Of a stretch of 64,000 bases of DNA, positions 10,921 to 21,021 are shown piece after piece (positions within the stretch are counted from its first letter, which is position 1; every line of letters begins with the position of its first letter). The notes under the pieces are model-generated. The model was not told the origin of the DNA, did no database searches, and worked only from the letters and a program-made list of their open reading frames with translations. The position numbers were made by a program, and so were the translations under genes. This DNA is from Mactromeris polynyma. Its lineage: Eukaryota; Mollusca; Bivalvia; Venerida; Mactridae. Where the stretch lies: positions 12,511,553-12,575,552 of the forward strand of contig JASFXZ010000009.1 of the NCBI GenBank assembly GCA_032209605.1. The letters are read 5' to 3'.

Positions 10921-11985
10921 TAATCCAATCCAATCCAATCCGATCCGATCCAATACAGTACAATCCAATATAATCCAATCCAATACAATACAATCCGATC
11001 CAATACAATCCAATCCAATACAATCCAATCCAGTACAATACAATCCGATCCAATACAGTACAATCCGATCCAATACAGTACAATCCAATCCAATACAATC
11101 CGATCCAATACAGTACAATCCGATCCAATACAATCCAATACAATCCAATCCAATACAATCCAATCCAATACAGTACAATCGAATACAATCCAATCCAATA
11201 CAATCCGATCCAATACAGTACAATCCAATACAATACAATCCAATACAATACAATACAATCTGATCCAATACAGTACAATCCAATCCAATCCAATCCAATA
11301 CAATCTGATCCAATACAATCCAATACAATACAATACAATCTGATCCAATACAATACAATCCAATACAATACAATACAATCTGATCCAATACAATACAATC
11401 CAATACAATACAATACAATCTGATCCAATACAATACAATATGATCCAATACAATACAATATGATCCAATACAATACAATCCAATCCAATACAATACAATC
11501 TGATCCAATACAATACAATCCAATACAATACAATACAATACAATACAATCTGATCCAATACAATCCAATCCAATACAATACAATCTGATCCAATACAATA
11601 CAATACAATACAATCTGATCCAATACAATACAATCCAATACAATACAATACAATCTGATCCAATACAATACAATCCAATACAATACAATCTGATCCAATA
11701 CAATACAATACAATACAATCCAATACAATACAATCTGATCCAATACAATACAATCCAATACAATACAATACAATACAATCTGATCCAATACAATACAATA
11801 CAATACAATACAATCCAATACAATACAATACAATACAATCTGATCCAATACAATACAATCCAATACAATACAATACAATACAATCTGATCCAATACAATA
11901 CAATACAATCCGATACAATACAATACAATCCAATCCAATCCAATCCAATACAATACAATACAATCCAATCCAATCCAATACAATT
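10911..11985. repeat. pentanucleotide satellite (CAATA/CAATC/TGATC), about 215 units
   Basis: Every base from 10911 to 11985 falls in one five-base register. The pentamers are CAATA, CAATC, CGATC, TGATC and CAGTA, with rare TAATC, GAATA and CGATA. I found no insertion or deletion over about 1,075 bp. CGATC and CAGTA mark the left quarter; TGATC marks the rest. None of the pentamer combinations gives a stop on the minus strand, which is why three overlapping frames of 370-390 codons appear there. They are not genes. Confidence 0.98.
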
Positions 11986-12523
11986 AATATACATATAATA
12001 ACAACAACAAACACTACAATTACATCTACCAGTAATACGGAACAATTAGATGAAACAATTAGACCCACAATGCAATATGAGACTAAGTACAGAATTCAAA
12101 TGAATGCATCCAGAACAAAAACGACACAATACAATGGAATGATTGTACATTAACACATTGATGGCAATCTATCAACATCGAGATACAGTAAACATACATT
12201 ACATGAACACTACATGGACTGACTGTGTTGATATCAATAGAGGACTTTTATAATACAACTAAAATAAGTAACATAACAGACTTCAATGTTCTGAAAGCTT
12301 CTAAGAATACAACCAGAATTATAAACATGAACACAGTGTCCACTAGGACAAGGAATCAAATGTTTGTAAACACATTCCACTTACAATCATTTTAATAACA
12401 ACACAATTATTCAATGAGGTTAAACATTTAGACATACCTATATCTTACATGTGGGCCTTACCAAAAGGCTTAACCCAACATTGCAAGAAGAACAACAACA
12501 ATCTAACAACAATCTTTTGATGA
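11986..12523. other. unique AT-rich flank right of the pentamer array
   Basis: Low-complexity A/C-rich text for the first 150 bp, then ordinary AT-rich DNA. No repeat copy or exon candidate is visible. Confidence 0.4.
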
Positions 12524-12669
12524 CTACAGTGGCATCTCTACAGAGTGGCCCTCTCTAGAACAACATCCTCTCTTCAACAACAAAGTCTCCTGTAATATGA
12601 TCTTACTTCCAATCAAACCTCTGTAGAGCAACAACTTTTCTACAAGAGGCAACAGGTTGTACTGTATAC
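12524..12669. mobile_element. small inverted-end element (TACAGT...ACTGTA)
   Basis: Begins CTACAGTGGCATCTC and ends GGCAACAGGTTGTACTGTA, whose reverse complement starts TACAGTACAACCTG. Inside it shares CTCTCTAGAACAACA with 4842-4856. The size (about 145 bp) and TA-type ends fit a decayed Tc1/mariner-like MITE. Confidence 0.4.
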
Positions 12670-14382
12670 CGTGATGCCGACTTAAAATAATTTCTCAAAT
12701 ATATATGCAAACATATCAACAAATATATCAACTGAAAACAATACATACAAGAATAAAGATGAATGCAACGTACCTGGCCTGGGTATAGTATATAGTAATC
12801 CAGCGTTATGGTTGTATGTGAGTAATATATGTCCAAAAATGTATGTATATATGTATACTAACACAGCTAGCCTTAATTCAGTTCCTGTTGTAGAAAATAT
12901 TAGCTTATATTAACGGAATTAGGCACTTAAACACTTGATCGGTCTTACTCGTAGTGTAGTTCTTACACGTCGTAAATACAGCTGAAATGATGTTATTATG
13001 CATAAATTTAGAAGCTGAATAATTGTATGACGCATTAATATTTCGTTAAAATGCATGCAATACACAAAAAACTTGCTAGAAATATCAATTATATGACTGG
13101 TACACAAATGTGAGTCACACAGGAAATAAATCGGACGATATTTGAAGTTGTTGCCAATTCAACAGTGAATGCTCTTTTTTCATGTAAATATATCAATTTA
13201 TACCATTTTGATATAGCAATATTACTATGTTATATTAAGTACAGTACGCAACTATTTTACAACGTTGGTGTTATGGACACATTATTACAAAATTCAGCAG
13301 TAAAATTGTCAGCATAATAAAAGTTTCAAACTTGACAAGTTAAATACAGCCACCTGTTTCCCTACATATAAACAAAATATACACAAAATATAGTGTCCAT
13401 TTTATTGCTAATAGAAAAAATAGAAACTATATGTTTAACATTGTCGTAACCAAGGCAACACAAATTATACCGAGAAGCTGACATACAGTGACATCAGTAT
13501 GTGTCACTTGTATAATCATAATTAATAAAACCTGTCTTAAATGATAAACAGACACATGTAAATTCAAACAACGTAAAAACCTGTGTCGACACAATCTTGT
13601 GAAACTGCCTCGAAAACTATTGGCTACGTTAACTTAAAATGACAAAAAAGCTCCGAAATATTGTATATTAAATACTGGCACATCCATGCACAAGATGTAA
13701 CATTCAGGTTTACGCCCCTTTTCTCGTACCTATCTACAAATGTAATTTGACTAACATTAAGATAAAGGAAAGATATTGGACAAAGGGGATTATCTATATA
13801 AGAATTATAGACCAATTTACACCAGTTTACCAAATACCACAGTTATACAAGTTGTCTAATCAACTCATTTTACATGATACGACCCTGGAGGACTATATTC
13901 AGATAGCAGGGCTCTGCATTATAATATAATCAACAACATAATGTAATCTATCAGTGATTCTGTTTGTCCCACTCTACTAACAAGTATAAAATGTGTCAAC
14001 ACCAGCAGACTTGAAGTGTTCAAGTCTGTCATTCTGAAGATGGCAGTCACAAAAATTTATGTCTTTCTTAACTTAACATAATAATTCACTGATAAATAAC
14101 TTAATGAGCAAAGATTTATGTATTTGCTATCTGAACAAACATTAACTTCATCATCAACAAATCGTGTCATGTGTTGTGAAAATGTTCATGTAAGTGACAG
14201 AACATGTTTATTCTGCAGTTCATGGTGATATGTGTTCAAGAGTTATCTTATACTTTTGGATAAATCTTGAGTTATTAGGTACCAAGGGATGGGCGTAGAA
14301 TGAACCGCAAACAAACCATGCTTCCATAAATCGAGTATAGTTTTTGTGTGCCATTGTCAAAGATGTTTCACCTAGATTCATG
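12670..14382. other. AT-rich stretch without recognisable feature
   Basis: Only short open frames (60-77 codons) without known motifs occur. The segment 12930-13110 is slightly richer in CpG, but I see no promoter element I can support. Confidence 0.4.
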
Positions 14383-14745
14383 CAGGGCTCTAGAAATCCA
14401 CTCACCCAATGTCCGGGACAAGTCTATTTGCTGATTCAGACTACCAACAGTTGACTTGGACTTAGTCCCGGACAAGTCTAATTGCTGATTCAGACTACCA
14501 ACAGTTGAGTTGGACTTAGTCCCGGATAAGTCTAATTGCTGATTCAGACTACCAACAGTTGAGTTGAACTTAGTCCCGGATAAGTCTAATTGCTGATTCA
14601 GACTACCAACAGTTGAGTTGAACTTAGTCCGGGACAAGTCTGTTATACACTCCTACTTAAATCTATACCCTATTCTATGCTCATACAACTAGCCTGTCAC
14701 ACAAGTCAAAATTAACATTAGTCCGGGACAATTTCTAGAGCCCTG
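14383..14745. mobile_element. MITE with 15-bp perfect inverted ends
   Basis: The ends CAGGGCTCTAGAAAT (14383-14397) and ATTTCTAGAGCCCTG (14731-14745) are exact reverse complements. A palindromic GTCCGGGAC lies a short distance inside both ends. CAGGG termini are common in hAT-type elements, but I find no matching 8-bp target duplication (GATTCATG versus TAATAGCC), so the superfamily is open. A 54-bp array occupies most of the interior. Confidence 0.8.
14411..14641. repeat. 54-bp minisatellite inside a MITE, 4.3 copies
   Basis: The unit runs CAAGTCTAATTGCTGATTCA, GACTACCAACAGTTGAGTTG, GACTTAGTCCCGGA. Each unit contains the CCGGGA/CCGGAT palindrome related to the MITE end. Because 54 is a multiple of three, an 89-codon frame with an 18-residue repeat reads through on the minus strand (14368-14637). 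It has no independent support as a gene. Confidence 0.95.
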
Positions 14746-14884
14746 TAATAGCCAGTAATAATGATAATATATGGTAATATAGGATAAGATGAGAAGATAC
14801 TTGCTGTAATGAAGATAGAGTCAGTAACAGAAGATATCATTTCATACATTCAGGACCCACGAGTTCCCTATTATATCTTAATAT

Positions 14885-15586
14885 ACTGTCATGCAAATGA
14901 CACATACACATACTGTCATGCAAATGACGCATACACATACTGTCATGCAAATGACGCATACACATACTGTCATGTAAATGACGCATACACATACTGTCAT
15001 GTAAATGACGCATACACATACTGTCATGTAAATGACATATACACATACTGTCATGTAAATGACATATACACATACTGTCATGTAAATGACATATACACAT
15101 ACTGTCATGTAAATGACGCATATACATACTGTCATGTAAATGACGCATACACATACTGTCATGTAAATGACATATACACATACTGTCATGTAAATGACAC
15201 ACACACATACTGTCATGTAAATGACATATACACATACTGTCATGTAAATGACGCATACACATACTGTCATGTAAATGACATATACACATACTGTCATGTA
15301 AATGATGCATACACATACTGTCATGTAAATGACATATACACATCCTGTCATGTAAATGATGCATACACATACTGTCATGTAAATGACGCATACACATACT
15401 GTCATGTAAATGACGCATACACATACTGTCATGTAAATGACGCATACACATACTGTCATGTAAATGACATATACACATACTGTCATGTAAATGACGCATA
15501 CACATACTGTCATGTAAATGACATATACACATACTGTCATGTAAATGACATATACATATACTGTCATGTAAATGATGCATACACAT
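14885..15586. repeat. 27-bp palindromic minisatellite, 26 copies without indels
   Basis: The unit is TGTCATGTAAATGACGCATA plus CACATAC. TGTCAT and ATGACA flank a four-base GTAA centre, so each unit can form a short hairpin; units with GACG lose the outermost pair. The first three copies read ATGCAAAT, the POU octamer, and the rest ATGTAAAT. All copies are exactly 27 bp, which produces a 274-codon frame on + (nine-residue repeat YCHVNDAYT) and two 230-250-codon frames on the minus strand. The openness of three frames at once argues against coding. Confidence 0.97.
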
Positions 15587-16019
15587 TTAAATCTAAAGTC
15601 AAAGGACTAAGCATATCTTTATTTGACAAATGATGCATTATATTTTTAGACTACTCCAAACTTTATATCCCTGTATGTATACCCATATAAGTCACAAGTT
15701 TGACCCAACACAAGCATTATTTTTCTTTTTGGTTTATGGTAATATAACAATGACAAACTTTCTCCAATCAGTGACAATATTTTAGCTGACATGTCAAGAG
15801 GACGGATAGGTCAGATAAGGAGTTATCAACCATTCTGTCTAATGGTATTTAACTCTAGATTGCCCACCAACTTCTACCTAAATAATGCTCTGGGTTCACA
15901 GGAACAGTAAGGAAATATTAGCATATATATTAGTCAGTTTAAGACTCAAAATAGGCAAATGCTTGATTTGTAGGCCAAGCTAAGAGACACCCTTTAAATC
16001 ATTAAAGGTACACATTTGG
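15587..16019. other. AT-rich spacer
   Basis: No repeat or exon candidate seen between the 27-bp array and the compound trinucleotide repeat. Confidence 0.4.
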
Positions 16020-16113
16020 TAATGTTGTTGTTGTTGTTGTTGTTGTAGCTGCTGCTGCTGCTGCTGATGATGATGATGATGTTGATGATGTTGATGATGT
16101 TGATGATGTTGAT
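16020..16113. repeat. compound trinucleotide microsatellite (GTT, GCT, GAT)
   Basis: Runs of GTT (about 7), then GCT (about 6), then GAT (about 5), then alternating GTTGAT GAT units. The frame at 16002-16202 (-) with Ser/Ala/Thr runs is produced by it. Confidence 0.95.
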
Positions 16114-16227
16114 CTCTTACTGGCTGTAGTCTCAGTAAAGTACATCAAAACAACAATTTCATCTTGCAGACTCGGTGTCCATGTACATCCTTTGTTTGCC
16201 ATTCTCTTATAATTCCCTATTTAATTA

Positions 16228-16394
16228 TTCAGTTAAACCTCAATAATAAGACCTACACTGGGTCTGAAGTGAGGTGGACTAAGTTGTGAGGATGTCTGAT
16301 CATCGAGCTATTATATGGAAGAAAAATAAAGAACTTGTCATATTAATGAGGTTGTCTGAATTTCAAGGTGGTTTTTAAGTAAGGTTTAACTGAA
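16228..16394. mobile_element. MITE, CAATAATAAGAC family, copy 1
   Basis: Ends TTCAGTTAAACCT (16228-16240) and AGGTTTAACTGAA (16382-16394) are perfect 13-bp inverted repeats. The left end continues CAATAATAAGACCTAC, the same text as the element at 36067-36231, which is of equal length (about 165 bp). Confidence 0.75.
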
Positions 16395-17267
16395 CACATA
16401 AATGAGTCTGTAATGATGTAATCTGTTGAAATATACAACATGTGCAAGCCAATCCTGGTGACCAATGATCAGTACATAGTACTATGGGGTTTTTAATTCT
16501 AACACTAACGTAATTAAATTAAGTACAGTAAATGTCTGTCTAGTACAAACAAAAGAACAATAACTTTATATTACTTTGGATTGACATGTTACTCAAATCC
16601 ACTTAAGTCTCAATAGACTGTGATGGTGTAACAAAATTAAGGTAAATTGTCCAGTTAAGAAAGACTTATGACACCACACCCCATAAAGAAACATCACAAT
16701 ATAAGAGATTCCATGTATCTTCTATCATTATTATGGTACAGAATTAATTTGCAAGCTTGTGCCAACAATGTTCTGAGGTTTATTTCAACAATAAACACAT
16801 CAATGCAAGAATTCAAAATTGCACAACATCGTAAAAATAACAATAAAAGTTTATTGGTAGCAATCACTGAGGAATATTTACACCCATCTAATCAAGTAGT
16901 TCATTACAGATATTGGCAAGGAGATGAAGATGATTGGCCCAGAAACAAGCATCTGACTGCGAGGGGATTCTCTACGCCATAAAACCAGGAAGGTGATGTC
17001 TGGATGTAAGATTTACAGCACTGAGATTCAAACTTTAAAGCCCATTTACATAGTTCTCTTAGCAGATATGAAATCCTAGTTAATGCAGTTTATACCCTTT
17101 AGATTTAGAGTTGCAACAATAATATTTAACATTGTTATTTGATTGTATGTTATGCATGACAGCTTGCCAAGTACAGATTGTCTGTAAATGAAACAAGTTG
17201 GGTTCTTTGTACTAAGATACAACCCGGCCAGAGTACATTGAGACCCATTTGCTTCCTAATTAATACA
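16395..17267. other. AT-rich stretch with a weak 104-codon frame
   Basis: The frame at 16668-16982 (+) has a more varied C-terminal half, but the antisense frame is also open there and no domain is recognised. I leave it uncalled. No other structure is seen. Confidence 0.35.
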
Positions 17268-17440
17268 TGTACAGTAAACCTCCACATAGAGGCCACCTCC
17301 AAACTAGGACCACCTTATTAATAAGACTGTATATTCATGCCCCAGTTTTAATTTTTGTTCCACATAATCAGACCTCGCCACTAAGACCTACAATCTTCTG
17401 AACCCATGATGGTTTTATTATTGAGGTTATAATGGCAGTT
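17268..17440. mobile_element. MITE, CAATAATAAGAC family, degraded copy
   Basis: Begins TACAGTAAACCTCCACATAG. Contains TTATTAATAAGACTG and CACTAAGACCTAC, and ends TTTTATTATTGAGGTTATA, the inverted counterpart of the family's AACCTCAATAATAA end. The left end is changed, so the inverted pair is imperfect. Confidence 0.5.
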
Positions 17441-17463
17441 TCCACTACAACATGAAGTGATAA

Positions 17464-17551
17464 TGTTCATGAATAATTCTTGAACTGTTCATGAATAATT
17501 CTTGAACTGTTCATGAGATATTCTTGAACTGTTCATGAGATATTCTCGAAA
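17464..17551. repeat. 22-bp repeat of TTCNNGAA half-units, 4 copies
   Basis: TGTTCATGAATAATTCTTGA plus AC repeats at 17464, 17486, 17508 and 17530; the last two read GAGATATTC. Each unit holds two TTCNNGAA palindromes 11 bp apart, so half-units fall about once per helical turn. Related TTCATGA and TTCAAGA words continue more loosely to about 17780. Confidence 0.9.
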
Positions 17552-18162
17552 TATTTTGATGTACCTATGAGACAAATCCTTAATTAGTTCTTAAAAATGA
17601 TATTCAAGAACAATTCTTGAAAGTAATCATACATTTCAAGGACATTTCAAGGACAGCTGTCCTTAAACTACTCACATAATTATGTTCATGAGCACTTAAA
17701 GATCATTCCAGATCTGAAAAAGACCAGTTCAAGATCTGTTTGTGAATTTCTTACTCAGAAATGTTCATGATTTCATGCATTTCACAGGAGTTGTTTACCA
17801 GAAGAAAGTCTGTAAAGTTCCCAATAGATGATATATACAGCATAAGATAATAGAGGAACTGACACTAACCAGCCTCCAAATTGCTATATCAAAATCATCT
17901 CGAAGACAATAAATAACAACTTGATGCCAAGACATACAATGAAGCCAGGCAACGAGACCATTCTGTAAGTCTGGTACCATTGAGATTGAAATATCGTAAA
18001 TAACTTGATCAGGAAATAATGATGCTTCATTGGATATTCATTTACAAATAATCTACAAATCCAAGGATCTGTCTCCAAACTAATGTAAGTGCTTCTATAT
18101 CCGGACCAGAGTAGCAGTAGTTTCTCAACAAACCCTCACCATAGAAATAACATAATCAAGAA
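17552..18162. other. AT-rich stretch with scattered TTCAAGA/TTCATGA words
   Basis: Contains a perfect palindrome AAGGACAGCTGTCCTT (17650-17665) and several short inverted words, possibly the decayed continuation of the 22-bp repeat region. No exon candidate. Confidence 0.4.
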
Positions 18163-18677
18163 GACTATGAGGGCCAGACGCCCTACTGGTAACATTGTGC
18201 ACTATGAGGGCCAGACGCCCTACTGGTAACATTGTGCACTATGAGGGCCAGACGCCCTACTGGTAACATTGTGCACTACGAGGACCAGACGCCCTACTGG
18301 TAACATTGTGCACTACGAGGGCCAGACGCCCTACTGGTAACATTGTGCACTAGGAGGGCCAGACGCCCTACTGGTAACATTGTGCACTATGAGGGCCAGA
18401 CGCCCTACTGGTAACATTGTGCACTGAGGGCCAGACGCCCTACTGGTAACATTGTGCACTATGAGGGCCAGACGCCCTACTGGTAACATTGTGCACTATG
18501 AGGGCCAGACGCCCTACTGGTAACATTGTGCACTATGAGGGCCAGACGCCCTACTGGTAACATTGTGCACTATGAGGGCTAGCTCACTGGTAACATTGTG
18601 CACTATGAGGGCCAGACGCCCTACTGGTAACATTGTGCACTATGAGGGCCAGACGCCCTACTGGTAACATGGTGCAC
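18163..18677. repeat. 37-bp minisatellite, about 14 copies
   Basis: Unit ACTATGAGGGCCAGACGCCC plus TACTGGTAACATTGTGC. Copies are nearly identical; one lacks two bases (GCACTGAGGG), one has a 9-base deletion near 18579 (GGGCTAGCTCACTGG), and a few read ACGAGG or AGGAGG. GGGC and GCCC within each unit can pair across CAGAC. It is GC-richer than its surroundings. Confidence 0.97.
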
Positions 18678-18900
18678 ATGGATGTTTGATGAGCATTGTT
18701 CTGGGCGAGACGACTTTCGAAGTTATTCCCTATACAACTCTACAGAAAACATGTGACCCCCAGGGCAAAGCCAGTTTTAACCCCAGGGGCATAATAATCT
18801 TGGTGAGAGATCACTTATCAATGCTGCATACCAATATCAAAGCCCTGGGCAATGCGATTACGAAAACAAATCCTAAGACTTCCATAAAAGACAGTGTATC
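18678..18900. mobile_element. interspersed repeat of a common mollusc type (GTGACCCCCAGGGC)
   Basis: Contains CATGTGACCCCCAGGGCAAA, then TTTTAACCCCAGGGGCATAA, then AATATCAAAGCCCTGGGCAA. From memory, this order of blocks matches a repeat abundant in many bivalves and gastropods. It starts where the 37-bp array ends. The 81-codon frame at 18686-18931 lies inside and is not a gene. Confidence 0.6.
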
Positions 18901-19876
18901 TGAAGTGTTTTGCTATTATACTTATTCATGAGATCTAAAATAGATTATATTTGAAGAAAATATAGAAGCACTTGAGTTGTTAATATAATCAGTTCTTAAA
19001 TCTGAAGTAAGAGCTGACATGGTGTGCTTGCTGATGCTGTTCAAAACTCATCAAGAAAAAAATTAATGACAGAAAACCTGACAGTTATATTTGCACGTAC
19101 AATACAAATCTCAAGCTGATAGTGCTTGTATGAAGGTTGGGCAGATTTCTTACAAAGAACTGCAATGTTTAAATCTTGGAAATATATTAAACGTCCTTTC
19201 ATATATGTAGCTAATGTTTGGTATTCATACACACATGATTCAATGGTGTTATATAGAATGTCACAAAAAATCCGTCAACTAAGTAGGAAGATTGACAGTC
19301 CTATATTGGATTACCGACGTCCCATGGGATACAGATGTCTCAAATCATCCAGTACCCATAATCATATAATAATCATAAATATCATTGGAGAATGAGCAAT
19401 GTGTTAATTAAGAGTCACAGTTACTTATTGGATACTAGTTGACCAGCACAATGTATCAGTATTTACCCAGATTGTAACACCTATCCCTGACACAATGTCA
19501 GGAGAGATGGCTTATCATACAGGTGTTTCTATACACTGACCTATATAAATATGTTAATTACATCTTACATGTAATTATATCACCCAGACAAGTGTATTAT
19601 AACAAGCCTGGATTATCTCACATCATAAAATGTAGATAAGATAACTTGATACATCAATGTGCAAATTTCATACTTGCAATCTCATGCTGACCTAATAAAA
19701 TAGGAGTTTGAGTAAATTCTCACCAACTGAATACATTTTCAGAAAATGCAGTCATGATCTGTCATTGATTAAATAAGTCATATGACCATGCTTTTATCAA
19801 TCGCATTTGTTATGTGAACAATTTGATTCATTAAGTTTTATTTGAGAGAGTAACCAATCACTGGGCAGAATTGGTA
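18901..19876. other. AT-rich stretch without recognisable feature
   Basis: Short frames at 19041-19395 on both strands overlap each other and show no motif. Nothing else is seen. Confidence 0.4.
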
Positions 19877-19884
19877 GTATATAA

Positions 19885-20098
19885 GGGATTTCCCTGACAC
19901 AGAAATCTTCAGTCCCTGACTCCCTTGTCTTACCATTTTCCACTAACTGACTAACTGTGCATCCCCGAGACCCCTAAAATAAACTTTTGTCCAGTATAAA
20001 CTGCATATCTGGGACCCCACAAATTTACAAAGAACCCCCAATTTGTCAAATGCGAGGGTTCAATGATCCCTAGCTGAAAAATCCTAGGGAAAACCCTG
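19885..20098. mobile_element. hAT-like MITE with probable 8-bp target duplication
   Basis: Left end GGGATTTCCCT and right end AGGGAAAACCCTG form imperfect inverted repeats. GTATATAA (19877-19884) on the left and TTATATAA (20099-20106) on the right agree at seven of eight positions. CAGGG-type ends plus an 8-bp duplication would fit hAT. The left CA of the terminus appears lost. Confidence 0.5.
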
Positions 20099-20339
20099 TT
20101 ATATAACAACAATAAATCAAATCACTGAATATTTAGTAAGGGAGGCAATCAAATCAAATATATGACCACCGAACAAGTAAAAAATATTGTATGAAATAAG
20201 TATAAAGTTGTGGTAAAGCTGGGCCCTTCTTGGTCTACAACATAGGGAATTTCACTAGCTTACACTACTATAAAGGGTCTTCAAGTCACATAAACAGCCA
20301 GGATCATGTAGTGACTTTTCAAGTTATAAGTGCGGAAGA

Positions 20340-20500
20340 TGTACCCAGGCATTGCGTTGGACCAAGCGGGCACCCAGATAGAACCATTGACCTTCCCTAG
20401 AGTAGCTGGATATAGCTTTCTCACATACACATTCTACATTCCAGGTAGGTTTGAAACCACAACGGCGAGTACAGCGAGTATGCACCACTGAGCAGTTTCA
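20340..20500 (-). mobile_element. tRNA-derived SINE, family B, copy 2
   Basis: On the minus strand a B-box-like GTGGTTTCAAACCTACC (20446-20462) is followed by GGAATGTAGAATGTGTATGT and then a GTTCTATCTGGGTGCCCGCT ending. The order matches the copy at 299-470. It is more decayed at the head. Confidence 0.6.
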
Positions 20501-20852
20501 ATATTCCTTAAATAAAAATAAATATGACTTACCTATAACCAGTAACAAACGTCCACAAACACAATATGAAAATAGACAAATAAACAATGCATGAGCAACA
20601 TGTGTAGTATACAATATTTATATTTCCATGAAACATGCATAAAATATAATACAATGAATGGTTCTTTATTCAAGGCATGAAATCATATAGAAACATTCCA
20701 AACAGTAACAATGGAAAACCCATTGACAATGAATCAAATTCTAGAGCTCAGTCCCAATAGGACATCATGCATAGATAGCATGATCCTCACCATACTCAAA
20801 TCAAACAGCACAACCCCATAGCTCAGTCGGCCTTTGCTGGAATCAATTACTG

Positions 20853-21021
20853 TAATATGATACCCCAAAAATTTATTCAACAACCTTCTTTCCCAATACT
20901 TGGTGTCATTGGAAATAAATATCAGGTCACAATGTATCTTCTTTGGTACGAATTGAATTATGTATTATTCGAAATAAAAATTTCGGACCTGATGATTTCA
21001 AATGAACGAGGTCCGACTGTA
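20853..21021 (-). mobile_element. Tigger/pogo-like MITE, minus-strand copy
   Basis: Read on the minus strand it starts TACAGTCGGACCTCGTTCAT at 21021, continues CATCAGGTCCGAAATTTTTA and TTTCGAATAATACAT, and ends near AAGAAGGTTGTTGAATAAA. The same blocks occur in the + copies at 28727-28911 and 51925-52104. The far end is damaged. TACAGTCG-type termini fit a Tc1/mariner superfamily element with TA target. Confidence 0.65.

Noticed and set aside
10865..12068. Three overlapping 370-390-codon frames on the minus strand
   Set aside because: All three come from stop-free pentamers; three reading frames open at once cannot be coding selection.
14809..15633. 274-codon frame with a nine-residue repeat (YCHVNDAYT)
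   Set aside because: The 27-bp array is open in three frames, and unit changes alter residues (Ala/Val, Ala/Ile) as readily as silent positions.
16002..16202. Ser/Ala/Thr-run protein
   Set aside because: Produced by a compound GTT/GCT/GAT microsatellite.
20817..20862. tRNA-like CATAGCTCAGTCGGCC
   Set aside because: A-box-like word only; no B box at the right distance.
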